Part shown: positions 52,910-62,365 of the stretch, piece by piece | Position numbering within the stretch: the first letter of the stretch is position 1 | How the letters are laid out: each line of letters begins with the position of its first letter | Made by a program: the position numbers and the translations under genes | Origin: Curvibacter cyanobacteriorum | GTDB taxonomy: Bacteria > Pseudomonadota > Gammaproteobacteria > Burkholderiales > Burkholderiaceae_C | Assembly: GCF_028649475.1 (NCBI RefSeq) | Contig: NZ_JAQSIP010000002.1 | Location: 310,001 to 374,000, forward strand | Reading direction: 5' to 3' | Length of the DNA stretch: 64,000 bases | The notes under the pieces: generated by a model | What the model saw: the letters and a program-made list of their open reading frames with translations, nothing else | Told to the model about the DNA's origin: nothing | The model's database searches: none

Positions 52910-54556
52910 ATGACCAAGTTGCTAGACAAAGATCTGACCGCCGACGTGGTCATCGTGGGGGCCGGCGCTGTCGGCAGCATGATGGCCTGGCAGCTCGCGC
53001 TCAAAGGCGTCAAAGTGCTGTTGCTGGAGGCAGGGCCCCGCATCGAGCGGGCCACTGCGGTGCAGCACTTCTTTGCCTCGGCTGAGAAAGGGCCGAATTC
53101 GCCGTACCCCAGCCAGCCCTATGCGCCACACCCCATGCACGCACAGGACCACTTGGTGCAGGCCGGGCCCGCGGTGTTTGGGGGCAGCTACCTGCGCGGT
53201 GTCGGTGGCACCACGTGGCATTGGACGGGTTTCTCGGCGCGCTTCCGACCCAACGACTTCCGCACCCAGACCCTCTTTGGGGTTGGTGTGGATTGGCCCG
53301 TAGCCTACGCGGACCTGGTTGATCACTATGAGTTCATTGAGAAGCAGTGGGGCACGGCGGGCGACAACGCTTTTGACCAAGGGGGGCCCCGCAACGGTGT
53401 GCCTTTCCCGCTGCCCAAGGTCCCCATGACCTATGCCGACACGGTGATCCGGGATGCGCTGGCGCCCCTGGGCTACACCGTGGCGCCGTTTGCACATGCG
53501 CGCAACTCGGAGGTCTTCGATGGCCGGCCGCCCTGCTGTGGCAGCTCGAGCTGCGCACCGATCTGCCCGATCGGTGCCAAGTACGACGCCAGTGTCCATG
53601 TGGCCAAAGCCGAGGCCGCCGGCGTGCGTGTTGTGCCTGAGGCCTTGGTTGAGCACATTGAGGTGGGTGCCAACCAGCAAATCACCGGTCTGCGTGTGCG
53701 CGGTTCGGACGGTCAGCGGGCCATGGCCCGGGGCCGTGCTTTCATCCTGGCGGCCCATGCGATTGAGACCCCCAGCCTGTTGTTGCGCTCGGCGCAGCCT
53801 CAGGCGCCGCAGGGGGTGGCCAACCGCAGTGATGCGGTCGGGCGTTACCTGATGGGGCAGGTGGACCTCGACACCCGTGCCTTGACGCGTGACCCGCTCT
53901 ACACCTACCGCGCTCCGACCACCACCGCTGGGGTGCTCGAGTTGCGCGACGGCCCCAGCCGCCGCGAGCACGGCGCCGTGGGCACCTCCTTCCTCAACCG
54001 TGGCTGGCGCACAGGTCTGGGCCCGATGCAGCGCTCGGCGCGCCTCATCAAGGCTGGTGTGCGCGGAACCGAACTGGCGCGCCGACTCAACGACGAATGC
54101 GCGCGCGAACTCGCCATCAACAGTTCGGTGGAGACCTTGCCCTCGGCCAACAACCGGGTGCTGCCCGACCCCGTGTTGCGCGATGCCAGCGGCGTGCCGC
54201 GGCCGCGGGTGCAGTTCACCATTGAGGACTACACCCTGCGTGGGATCGAAAAAGCCCGCGAGCGGCATGCCGCGATCACCCGGGCTTTGGGCTGCACCGA
54301 CATTGAGACCGATGCCCCGTCGGTGGCCACGGCGATCATCGCGGGCACGGCGCGCATGGGCAGTGATCCGCGCACCTCTGTGGTCGACGCCTTCTGCCGC
54401 AGCCACGATCACGCCAACCTGTTCATCGTTGGCACGGCCAACTTTCCCACCATGCCGATCAATGCGCCCACCCTCACGGCCGTTGCCCTGGGTCTGCGTG
54501 CCTTGCCGTCCATTCATGCCGATCTGACCGCGGGACGTTTCCCGATGCCGGTCTGA
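52910..54556 (+). CDS. GMC-type FAD dehydrogenase, catalytic subunit with Fe-S Cys motif
   Basis: A 548-residue flavoprotein. The FAD-binding Rossmann motif is DVVIVGAGAVGSMMAW at residues 14-29. A Cys cluster at residues 209-219 (C209, C210, C215, C219) matches the region that holds a 3Fe-4S cluster in fructose/sorbitol/glucose dehydrogenase subunits. The C-terminal block NLFIVGTANFPTMP and NAPTLTAVALGLRA is that of the GMC family. No cytochrome c subunit is encoded here, so the electron acceptor is unknown. Substrate unknown. Confidence 0.85.
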   Translation: MTKLLDKDLTADVVIVGAGAVGSMMAWQLALKGVKVLLLEAGPRIERATAVQHFFASAEKGPNSPYPSQPYAPHPMHAQDHLVQAGPAVFGGSYLRGVGGTTWHWTGFSARFRPNDFRTQTLFGVGVDWPVAYADLVDHYEFIEKQWGTAGDNAFDQGGPRNGVPFPLPKVPMTYADTVIRDALAPLGYTVAPFAHARNSEVFDGRPPCCGSSSCAPICPIGAKYDASVHVAKAEAAGVRVVPEALVEHIEVGANQQITGLRVRGSDGQRAMARGRAFILAAHAIETPSLLLRSAQPQAPQGVANRSDAVGRYLMGQVDLDTRALTRDPLYTYRAPTTTAGVLELRDGPSRREHGAVGTSFLNRGWRTGLGPMQRSARLIKAGVRGTELARRLNDECARELAINSSVETLPSANNRVLPDPVLRDASGVPRPRVQFTIEDYTLRGIEKARERHAAITRALGCTDIETDAPSVATAIIAGTARMGSDPRTSVVDAFCRSHDHANLFIVGTANFPTMPINAPTLTAVALGLRALPSIHADLTAGRFPMPV

Positions 54557-54575
54557 TGGGTCCACGAAAGCCCCT

Positions 54576-56336
54576 ATGCTGCGACGCCACTGGTTGAGTA
54601 CGACAGCGCTGCTGTCTTTTGCGGTCAGCCTCCCGAGCCGGGCTCGAGATGCTCTGCGTCCCCCGAGCCCCACTGCGTCGGCGGGGTCGGCCAAGTACCA
54701 ACGCATCGTGCACCGCATTCGCGACAGCTTCCCGTCGCCGGTACGCTCGGCGAGCGCCGACAGCAGACTGTCCCGGCTGATGGCGTTTGCGATGTCCGAG
54801 TATGAGAAGCGCAAGTCCCATCGCACCTTCCTCGGCAGTCGTCGGGCGCTGGACTATGCCGGGGCGCGCCGCGAGCGTCTGGGTGATCCGCTCGGAGATG
54901 CCCGCAGCACGGTGCGCGAAACCGCGCGCTACCTGGAGGGGCAATACACCTGGAGCCACCCGAATGTGCACCGCCTGCACGGTTCGGCCACCTCGGTGTC
55001 CATCATCGGTCAGCTTTACGGCTCCATCATCGACCCCAACACAGTGTGGGACGACTTGTCCTACAAGGCGGCGGAGGCTGAGGTGCGCGTGTCCGCGATG
55101 TGCGCTGCGTTGGTGGGCTATGACGCCAACAAGGCCTTGGGCCTGTTCACCTTTGGTGGCACCGGCACCACCTTGTACGGGATCAAGGTCGGTGCTGAGA
55201 TCGCGCAGCCCGGCTTGTTCAACGACGGGGTGCGCCAACCCTTGCGCGTCTTTGGATCGGACCTCGCGCATTACGCCAAGCTTAGCGCCTCCGCCTGGTT
55301 GGGGCTAGGGGCCCAGGCCGCCGTGTCGGTGCCCACTCGGGACGACAACTCGATGGACGTGGGGGCGCTCGAGAAAGCCCTGCGCCAGAGCATTGAGAAG
55401 GGCGAGCGCATTGCCGCCATCGTGGTGACCATGGGCACCACGGACGCTTTCGGCATTGATGACATTGCCGCGGTGCACGCCCTGCGTCAGCGTCTGGTGG
55501 AGGAGTACCGGCTCAATTACACGCCGCACCTGCATGCTGATGCGGTGATCGGCTGGGCCTACGCGGTGTTCAACGACTACGACTTCGCCGCCAACCCGCT
55601 GGAGATTCCGAGTGCGGCTGCCAGCTCGCTCGAAGCGGTGCGTCAGCGCATGCGTCACCTGCACCTGGCCGATTCGATGGGCATCGATTTTCACAAGAGC
55701 GGCTACACGCCTTACGCGTCCAGCCTGTTCCTGGCCCGCGATGCCCAGTTGCTCAACGCCATTCGGCGCGACAAGGTGGCCATGCCCTATCTGTTTCAGT
55801 TCGGCGAGTACGACCCAGGCATCTACACGCTCGAATGCTCTCGCTCGGGCGGGCCGGTGCTGGCGGCGTTGGCCAACCTGCTGATGTTCGGCAAAGACGG
55901 TTACCGTGGCCTGCTGAGTCACTGTGTCGAGATGTCTCAGCGCCTGCGCGAGCGCGCCCGCGACTTGCCCTGGCTGACGGTGCTCAACACCGACAACCAC
56001 GGTGCAGTGGTGGTGGTACGCGTCTACCCCGACGGCGTGGCGGGTGACCAGACCTACCTGGCCGAGAAGGCCGACGTGGCCCAGCGCGACACCCTGGCGC
56101 GCCACAATGAATTCAACAAGGCGGTCTACACAGCCACCCGCGCCGCCGCCGAAAGTGGCGAAGGCCCGGTGTTCGTGCAGACCAGCCGCTACCGCAACAC
56201 GGCGTATGGTGAGCCCGTGGTCGGGATCAAGGTGTTCACCTTGTCCGCCTTCACTGACCCCGCCGCAGTCGATGCCGCCATCGCGGCGCTGCAAGCTGCC
56301 CGCAAGAAAGTCTCGACGGCCTCGAAACGCACCTGA
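54576..56336 (+). CDS. PLP-dependent group II decarboxylase with apparent signal peptide
   Basis: A 586-residue enzyme. The N-terminus looks like a signal (LRRHWLSTTALLSFAVSLPS, then SRARDA), unusual for this class. Fold-type I PLP features are clear: FTFGGTGTTLYGIK for phosphate binding, HLHADAVIGWAY with the PLP Asp, and the Schiff-base Lys K374 in GIDFHKSGYTPY. It resembles glutamate or aromatic amino acid decarboxylases; the substrate cannot be told. It starts 19 bases after the dehydrogenase and would be the only amino-acid enzyme in the cluster. Confidence 0.85.
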   Translation: MLRRHWLSTTALLSFAVSLPSRARDALRPPSPTASAGSAKYQRIVHRIRDSFPSPVRSASADSRLSRLMAFAMSEYEKRKSHRTFLGSRRALDYAGARRERLGDPLGDARSTVRETARYLEGQYTWSHPNVHRLHGSATSVSIIGQLYGSIIDPNTVWDDLSYKAAEAEVRVSAMCAALVGYDANKALGLFTFGGTGTTLYGIKVGAEIAQPGLFNDGVRQPLRVFGSDLAHYAKLSASAWLGLGAQAAVSVPTRDDNSMDVGALEKALRQSIEKGERIAAIVVTMGTTDAFGIDDIAAVHALRQRLVEEYRLNYTPHLHADAVIGWAYAVFNDYDFAANPLEIPSAAASSLEAVRQRMRHLHLADSMGIDFHKSGYTPYASSLFLARDAQLLNAIRRDKVAMPYLFQFGEYDPGIYTLECSRSGGPVLAALANLLMFGKDGYRGLLSHCVEMSQRLRERARDLPWLTVLNTDNHGAVVVVRVYPDGVAGDQTYLAEKADVAQRDTLARHNEFNKAVYTATRAAAESGEGPVFVQTSRYRNTAYGEPVVGIKVFTLSAFTDPAAVDAAIAALQAARKKVSTASKRT

Positions 56337-56361
56337 TCGCTCTCATTTTCGTGAGGTTCCC

Positions 56362-57168
56362 TTGACCCTTTTGACCCCTTCCATCCGCTTGCCAAACTGG
56401 TCCCGCCTGCTGCGCCGAGGCGCCTGGGTGGCCAGCCTGGTGTTGCCGTTGGCGCTGATGTCGCTGCCCTCACAGGCCTTGGACGCGGCGCCAGCCGCCC
56501 CTTCCACGGCCGTGCAAGGCACCACGCTGCCGATCCCGAATCAGCTTTTTGCGCTGACCCACCCGATTGGGCAGCAGCGCTTGATCGAGAGCAGCTACCG
56601 CCAGGCCTACTTTCCGCTGGCGACCTATTTTGAAACCCAGCGCAACCAGGCCTATTGTTCGGTCGCGACCTCGGTGATGGCCTTGAACGCCCTGGGGGTC
56701 AGCCGTCCGGTCACGGCGCTCTACCCGGACTACCGCTTCTTCACTCAACAAGACTTCTTCGCCGGCGTGGACCCGCGCATCGCGCAGCCCGATGTGGTGG
56801 CGCGCGAGGGCATGACCCTCGAGCAACTGGGCAGCGTGCTGGCCTTTCAACCGGTGCGGGCCGAACTGGTGTTTGCTGACACCCTGAACGTTGCTCAGCT
56901 GCGTCAGCTGCTCATGAAGCATTTGCGCGAACAGGACCGCTTTGTGCTGTTCAACTTCAACCGCCGCATCCTGGGTGAAGCGGGTGGGGGCCACTGGTCG
57001 CCGCTGGCGGCTTACCACGAGGCCAGTGATTCAGCCCTGGTGATGGACGTGGCACGCTACAAGTACCCGCCCGTGTGGGTCCCCCTGGCTGACCTGCTGC
57101 GCAGCGCGCAAGACCACGACAGCGTGAGCGGCAAGGCCCGTGGACTGATTGTCTTGAGCGGGCGCTGA
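56362..57168 (+). CDS. Exported phytochelatin-synthase-like cysteine peptidase
   Basis: A 268-residue protein. A TTG at 56362 follows GTGAGG by five bases and no ATG fits, so TTG is chosen. The signal peptide contains AWVASLVLPLALMSLPSQA. The catalytic triad of the papain-like phytochelatin synthase fold is C99 (NQAYCSVATSVMA), H211 (GGGHWSPLAAYH) and D229 (LVMDVARY), with nearly the same spacing as the cyanobacterial enzyme. Prokaryotic members cleave glutathione or act as amide hydrolases. Its periplasmic placement implies a gamma-glutamyl or peptide substrate there. Confidence 0.85.
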   Translation: MTLLTPSIRLPNWSRLLRRGAWVASLVLPLALMSLPSQALDAAPAAPSTAVQGTTLPIPNQLFALTHPIGQQRLIESSYRQAYFPLATYFETQRNQAYCSVATSVMALNALGVSRPVTALYPDYRFFTQQDFFAGVDPRIAQPDVVAREGMTLEQLGSVLAFQPVRAELVFADTLNVAQLRQLLMKHLREQDRFVLFNFNRRILGEAGGGHWSPLAAYHEASDSALVMDVARYKYPPVWVPLADLLRSAQDHDSVSGKARGLIVLSGR

Positions 57169-57175
57169 CACCAAG

Positions 57176-58249
57176 ATGGCGTTCATTCGAGACCTCGCCG
57201 CGGGCCGAGACCACAGCCTGGTGCTGGATGTGCAGGGGCGGTTGATGGCCTGGGGTGGGGACGGCACCGGGCGCTTGCCGTCGCCGGCTGGCATTTGTGC
57301 CGCGCCGCCAGCTGTGGCCTCGCCCATTCCGGTGCACACCCCCTTGCCTCTGCTGCAGGTGAGCGCCAGTGGCAGCGCCAGTCTGGGGCTGGACGCGCAG
57401 GGGCGGCCTTATTTGTGGGGGGCCAACCGGGCTGGTTTGGGGGGGTACTCGATGCACATCGTGCACGAACGACCCGAACCGCTCAAAGGCCTGCCGCCGC
57501 TGGCACAGCTGCATGGCAGCGAATTCTTGTCCCTCGCGCTGGCGCGCGATGGGCGCTTGTTTGCATGGGGCCTGGTCAATCACCCGAGCCAGGTAAGCAA
57601 CGACCCCCCGGCCTTGTTTGACGGTTGGCCGGCGCTGGTGCAGTGCGTGGCGGGCGGCGCTCACGTGTTGGGCATCGACGCGGCGCGCCGCCTGTGGGGT
57701 TGGGGCGCCAATGCCGCAGGGCAATTGGCCCAGGGCCATCTGCGAGACACGGTGCAACCCGTTCGCATCCAGGGGCTGGGCCGGGTGGCGGTCGCGGCCG
57801 CTGGGGCCAGCCACAGCTTGGCCATTGACACCCTCGGGGCGGTATGGGCCTGGGGTAGCAACCAACATGGGCAATTGGGTCGCCACGAGCCTCCCTACAG
57901 CGACCGGCCTCAGCGTGTGGCCTTGCCCGAGAAGGCGCTCAAAGTCAGTGCGGGGATGTATGTGTCCTATGCCCTGGGCGCCTCTGGTCAGTTGTACGCT
58001 TGGGGCTGGAACGCTCGCGGTCAGTTGGGCCAGGGTGACCTGCTGCCACACGGGGGTATTTGCCGCGTCGCCCTGCCAGGCCGTATCCGGCATTTGGTGT
58101 CTGGCCAGGGGCATGTGTTGGCCAGCGATGGCACCCAGGTCTGGGCCTGGGGCGACAACACCAGCGGCCAACTGGGTCGCGAAGGTGGGCACAGTGGCGT
58201 GCCCCAACGTTTGTTTTTCGGCGATGCCGCGCCGTCCCTGCCCACCTGA
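57176..58249 (+). CDS. RCC1-repeat beta-propeller protein
   Basis: A 357-residue protein of about seven RCC1-type repeats with the pattern V-x-A-G-x-x-H-S-L-x-L-D-x-x-G-x-(L/V)-x-A-W-G, for example GASHSLAIDTLGAVWAWG and QGHVLASDGTQVWAWG. It forms a seven-bladed propeller. No signal peptide is visible, so it may be cytoplasmic, unlike its neighbours. It starts eight bases after the peptidase gene. A scaffold or regulator role is likely; bacterial RCC1 proteins are rarely characterised. Confidence 0.85.
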   Translation: MAFIRDLAAGRDHSLVLDVQGRLMAWGGDGTGRLPSPAGICAAPPAVASPIPVHTPLPLLQVSASGSASLGLDAQGRPYLWGANRAGLGGYSMHIVHERPEPLKGLPPLAQLHGSEFLSLALARDGRLFAWGLVNHPSQVSNDPPALFDGWPALVQCVAGGAHVLGIDAARRLWGWGANAAGQLAQGHLRDTVQPVRIQGLGRVAVAAAGASHSLAIDTLGAVWAWGSNQHGQLGRHEPPYSDRPQRVALPEKALKVSAGMYVSYALGASGQLYAWGWNARGQLGQGDLLPHGGICRVALPGRIRHLVSGQGHVLASDGTQVWAWGDNTSGQLGREGGHSGVPQRLFFGDAAPSLPT

Positions 58250-58263
58250 ACCCGAGCCTTGCC

Positions 58264-59946
58264 ATGACCTCCAGTGCCTCCCGCCGAGACTTTCTCAACG
58301 TCAGCTGGCAACTCAGCGCCGGTGCCGTGGTCGCCCCGGTGTTGTCGGCCTGCGGGGGAGGGCAGTCGACCCCCGAGACCTTTGTCGAACCGCTGCGAAT
58401 CCAGTCGGTCAACGGGGTTTTGGACTACACCCTGCGCATGGCTTACGCCGATTTGCAAATCGATGGCAAGCCGGTGCACCTGCGCACTTACAACGCAATG
58501 ATCCCGGCACCGACCTTGCAACTGCGCGCTGGCGAAGTGTTGCGCTTGCGGGTGCAGAACGACCTGCCGTCCAACCCGGCGAGCACCGAGCCCGTGACGC
58601 ATTTGCGCTACATGAACAGCGCCAATTTACACACCCACGGCTTGCATGTGTCGCCCAGGATGCTGGCGCCTGGCTTGTATGGCGACTATGTGGTGGACGA
58701 CCCCAATTCAGCCGTGCAGCCCGGCACTTCGCGGCAGCACGAGTACGCGATTGCCAGCGACCACCCGATTGGCACCTCCTGGTACCACCCGCACTTGCAT
58801 GGTTCGACCGCCATCCAAGTGGGCAGCGGCATGGCTGGCGCGATCCTGATCATGGGCGACCTCGACCAAGTGCCCGAGATCGCTGCGGCGCGTGATCGGG
58901 TGATGGTCTTTCAGGCCCCGGTCTTTGATGCGCAAGGTCGGCTGGAGAGCTTCTCACAGGTGACTTCCCCCACGGCGGAGCCCCCCTTCCTCATCAACGG
59001 CGTGCGCCGACCGCGTCTTGTGCTGAGGCCCGGCGAGGTACAACGCTGGCGCCTGGTCAATGCCGGTATTGCCAACTACCTCAACCTCGCCCTCGATGGC
59101 CACAGCTTGCAACTGATCGCACTCGACTCCTGTCCGCGCCGACGTCCAAAGGCCTATCCGGCCGAGGCCGAGACGGGTCTGGTCTTGGCGCCGGGCAACC
59201 GCGCCGATGTGCTCATCCAGGCCGGGGCACCAGGGCGCTATCAGTTGCGAACGAAGGCGTATGACATGGGTTTTCCCAGTCCGCTGGCGGCCGACATCCT
59301 GGCGGAGGTCGTGGTCGAGGGGGAGCCCCTGAACATGCGCCTGCCTGCCGGTGACTTGCCAGTGTCGTCCATGCTTGATCCGATCACCGATGCCGAGTTG
59401 GCCGCCAAGGGCGGCCTGCGCCGCAAGGTGGTGTTGCGCTCGGTGTTCAATGACAACGGTGACCCGCTCACCATGGCGCCGGCGGCCGATGTGCTGGACC
59501 AACCCGGCAGCGAGCTGTCGCAATGGCAATACCAGACCGATGGCACCTTCTTTTCGGACACCGCCTTCACGGTGGGCACAGGCAATGGCTTGGCCTCGAC
59601 TTCCCCCGCCATGCCGCAGCGCTTTGCGCCATTCCAGTCGCACCGGGCCACGCGCCAGACCGTCGCGCTGGACAGCGTGGAGGAATGGACCGTTTACAAC
59701 ATGAATGCGGTACAGCACCCGTTTCACATCCACATCAACCCGTTCCAGGTCGTCAAGGTCAACGGCCTGCCGGTCGAGCCCTATTGGGCCGACACCATCG
59801 GTCTGCCCCGCGGGGGCACGGCCCAGGTGCCGACGTCCGTGACTTTTCGCACCCGCTTCACGGACTTCACAGGCTTGTATGTCATGCACTGCCACATCCT
59901 GGCCCACGAAGACATGGGGATGATGCAGCTCGTTGAGGTGACGTGA
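58264..59946 (+). CDS. Multicopper oxidase, Tat and lipoprotein type
   Basis: A 560-residue enzyme from the ATG at 58264. Twin Arg (SRRDFLNV) and a hydrophobic stretch ending VLSACGGG combine a Tat signal with a lipobox. All four copper-ligand motifs are present: LHTHGLH, SWYHPHLHG, HPFHIHINPF and MHCHILAHEDMGMM. The Met after the last His suggests a type 1 site like that of CotA or CueO. Probable location: anchored on the outer face of a membrane. It could take electrons from the dehydrogenase or oxidise its product. It overlaps the next gene by four bases. Confidence 0.9.
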   Translation: MTSSASRRDFLNVSWQLSAGAVVAPVLSACGGGQSTPETFVEPLRIQSVNGVLDYTLRMAYADLQIDGKPVHLRTYNAMIPAPTLQLRAGEVLRLRVQNDLPSNPASTEPVTHLRYMNSANLHTHGLHVSPRMLAPGLYGDYVVDDPNSAVQPGTSRQHEYAIASDHPIGTSWYHPHLHGSTAIQVGSGMAGAILIMGDLDQVPEIAAARDRVMVFQAPVFDAQGRLESFSQVTSPTAEPPFLINGVRRPRLVLRPGEVQRWRLVNAGIANYLNLALDGHSLQLIALDSCPRRRPKAYPAEAETGLVLAPGNRADVLIQAGAPGRYQLRTKAYDMGFPSPLAADILAEVVVEGEPLNMRLPAGDLPVSSMLDPITDAELAAKGGLRRKVVLRSVFNDNGDPLTMAPAADVLDQPGSELSQWQYQTDGTFFSDTAFTVGTGNGLASTSPAMPQRFAPFQSHRATRQTVALDSVEEWTVYNMNAVQHPFHIHINPFQVVKVNGLPVEPYWADTIGLPRGGTAQVPTSVTFRTRFTDFTGLYVMHCHILAHEDMGMMQLVEVT

Positions 59947-61268
59947 CGCGGAGCACCGAGGTTGATGCGCTGGCGACCGAGCGGCCGTTCCCCGACAGGG
60001 CCGGCCTCGCGGTGGTGGTGGCCTGCGCCGGGGTCGCGCTGGTGGCGCCCTGGGCCGGCTGGGGCCCGGCTCAACTGCTGGCGCCCGCACTGCTCTTGGC
60101 CTTGCTGGCGGGGCTGTGGGCTCTGCCGGGCACGCCGATCTTGTTTCCGCCACTGCTGGTGCTGTTGCTGCTGAGCCTGTTCGATCTGGTGCCGCCAGAG
60201 GGTCTGATCCGCGCCGCTTCGGGCGATGCGGCGCTGTGGGCCCTGGGGTCGTTGGTGTTGTCGCTGGCGGCACGGCAGAGTGGTTTGCTGGGGCGCTTGT
60301 TCGCGGCTGCGGCGGCCCCGGGGCGTCTGACTCGGCTGTCGGTGGTGTGGCTGGCGCTGGCGCTGGCGCTGCTGCCGTCGCCTCTCCAGGCGGCCCGTTG
60401 GAGTCAGAGCTTTCAGGCCGTTTCGCCACGGTCGGCGCGCGCTCGCGAGGAGCTGCTGCGCGCCGCCCGTTTGCTGGCCCGACTGGCCTGGTTGCCAGCC
60501 CACCCGGCCAGCCTGGTGGCCATTGGCCTGTTACCCGCAGAAGGCCTGGACCGATACGTGGCCATGCACTGGCTGCTGCCAGTTTGGCCGCTGTTGGTTC
60601 TGGCCCTGCTGCAGGGGCTGCTGGCGCCATGGTGGCTGGACCGATCGTTCACTTCAGCCGCCCCCCCGACAACAGGCCGCGCCACCGGGCCGGCAATGGC
60701 CCCCGCGGCGACCGACGAGCGACTGGCCATGTACGGCGTGGCTGGGATCGGCTTGAGCTTGATGTTGATGACGCTGCTGCAGCCCTTTCACGGGCTGGCG
60801 CCGGGGCAAATGGCCTTGTTTGGCTTGGTCATGTTGTTTGCGCTCCAGTGGGTGCCTCAAGGCCGCTTTCACCCCGCGGTGGACTGGTCCGTGTTGGTCG
60901 CGGTGGGCCTGCTGCCGGGCCTGATTTCAGCCCTGGCGGTCCCCTTGCCGCAGGCCACAGCGTCTTGGCCTCTTGGGGCCCTCGCGCTGCCGCTGTTGTT
61001 GCTTCTGCGGCTCTGTTTTCCGCCGCTGGCCGCCGCGAGCTTGGCTTTCGCCTTGGTGTTGCCCTGGACCGCGCACCTCAACGCTGATTTGCTCAGCACG
61101 GCTTTGCCGGTGTTGGTGGCGCTGCACATCGCCGACCTGTTGCTGGTGAGCTCAGACAATGGGGACCGCCGTGCCAATTGGCGCAGCCTTGGACTGGCCT
61201 TCAAGTCGGGCCGCACCTGGCTGTGGGTACCAGCCTACTACCTTTGGCTGGGCTGGTGGAACCCATGA
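59943..61268 (+). CDS. SLC13/DASS-like membrane protein, first of a pair
   Basis: A 441-residue, strongly hydrophobic protein with a GTG start that overlaps the oxidase stop (GTGA). About ten membrane segments can be drawn. The hydrophobic layout and helical hairpins resemble the ion-transporter fold of the last gene in the window, but the substrate-site motifs are poorly kept (LLVSSDNGDRRAN). It overlaps the binding protein gene by four bases. It may be a divergent permease half or an accessory membrane subunit. Confidence 0.65.
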   Translation: MTRSTEVDALATERPFPDRAGLAVVVACAGVALVAPWAGWGPAQLLAPALLLALLAGLWALPGTPILFPPLLVLLLLSLFDLVPPEGLIRAASGDAALWALGSLVLSLAARQSGLLGRLFAAAAAPGRLTRLSVVWLALALALLPSPLQAARWSQSFQAVSPRSARAREELLRAARLLARLAWLPAHPASLVAIGLLPAEGLDRYVAMHWLLPVWPLLVLALLQGLLAPWWLDRSFTSAAPPTTGRATGPAMAPAATDERLAMYGVAGIGLSLMLMTLLQPFHGLAPGQMALFGLVMLFALQWVPQGRFHPAVDWSVLVAVGLLPGLISALAVPLPQATASWPLGALALPLLLLLRLCFPPLAAASLAFALVLPWTAHLNADLLSTALPVLVALHIADLLLVSSDNGDRRANWRSLGLAFKSGRTWLWVPAYYLWLGWWNP

Positions 61269-62365
61269 TGACCCCCGACCCCTCTCTCGGCGCGGCGCGG
61301 TGGACGCGGCCTCTGTTGCTGGGAGCCCTGGTTCTCCTGGCTGGCTGCCTGTTGTGGCAGGGCTCGCGCCGACCCGCCGTGCTGGTGGTACACAGCCAGA
61401 GCGAGGGCCTGCCCTGGACCCAGGGGGTGAATGCGGGCTTGGATGCTGTGTTGGCGACCCGCAAGGATGTGCGCCTGCAACGCTTGTACCTGAACGCACA
61501 CGCCACCGAACAGTTGGATGGCCGTGTCAGGACGGCGCATGGTTTCATCCGCCGTTGGCAGCCTGATGCACTGGTCACCGTGGACGACGTGGCCCAGTCC
61601 ACTGTGGGCGTCCACTACCTGGGCCAACCTTCCCCATGGTTGGTTTACAGCGGCATCGAGGATGCAGAGCGGTCCCTGGCGGCCAGCGGTGCGCCCAATG
61701 TCAGTGGCATTGGCGAACGCACGCCCTGGTCCGTGGTTGAGCGCACCCTGCTGCACCTGGCTGAACCCAAGGGAGCGGGCGGTGCGTCCGGGCTGGGCCC
61801 TCAGGCCCAGCGCAAGCGCTGGCGTGTGGCTTTGATCAACGATGGCGGGGCCGCCTCGACCGAGGAGGCGCAGGGTTTTATCCAGCACCCCTGGAGCCTC
61901 GCCAAGCCGGTCGGGGTCTGGCGCTGCCACAGCCCGGCGCAGTGGGCGGCCGCGCTGCGCGAGATCGCACACCGCGCGGACCTGGTGGTGGTCGGCGACT
62001 ACCGGGCCATGCCGCCCCCTGCCGATGCACCCGCCCTGACCTGGTCGCGTGACTTGGTGACGCAGGCGTTGGCCGAGTTGTCGCAGCCCATGGTGGCACT
62101 GTCGTATTACGCTGTGCGCGATGGCGTCCCGGTGGGGGTCCTGCCGTCGCCGATGGAGCAGGGCGCGGTGGCCGCACGGCATGCCCTTCAGGCTTTCTCA
62201 GTCCGGGCGGGGGCCATTGAGCCGTCGCCCAGGCACGCCCAGACCACGGAGTTCGCCCTGGTCATCAATCCCGAGTCGCTGGCCCAGCGTCGGCTGACCG
62301 TGGGCGGGGTTGAGGCCCACTACGCCCGCCTGTCCAGCCGCCTCCTGAGGAGCTCCCCTCCGTGA
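61265..62365 (+). CDS. Substrate-binding lipoprotein, PF04392-like
   Basis: A 366-residue protein starting at an ATG that overlaps the upstream stop. The N-terminal hydrophobic segment ends LVLLAGC, a lipobox. The mature part opens with AVLVVHSQSEGLPWTQGVNAGL, the typical start of ABC_sub_bind proteins, followed by a second Rossmann-like lobe (KRWRVALINDGGAASTEEAQ). No ABC ATPase or ABC permease is present. It is locked by four-base overlaps between two SLC13-like membrane proteins. Confidence 0.75.
   Translation: MMTPDPSLGAARWTRPLLLGALVLLAGCLLWQGSRRPAVLVVHSQSEGLPWTQGVNAGLDAVLATRKDVRLQRLYLNAHATEQLDGRVRTAHGFIRRWQPDALVTVDDVAQSTVGVHYLGQPSPWLVYSGIEDAERSLAASGAPNVSGIGERTPWSVVERTLLHLAEPKGAGGASGLGPQAQRKRWRVALINDGGAASTEEAQGFIQHPWSLAKPVGVWRCHSPAQWAAALREIAHRADLVVVGDYRAMPPPADAPALTWSRDLVTQALAELSQPMVALSYYAVRDGVPVGVLPSPMEQGAVAARHALQAFSVRAGAIEPSPRHAQTTEFALVINPESLAQRRLTVGGVEAHYARLSSRLLRSSPP

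Noticed and set aside
52922-54826. 634-codon minus-strand frame over the GMC dehydrogenase
   Set aside because: Antisense to a gene with clear FAD and Cys motifs.
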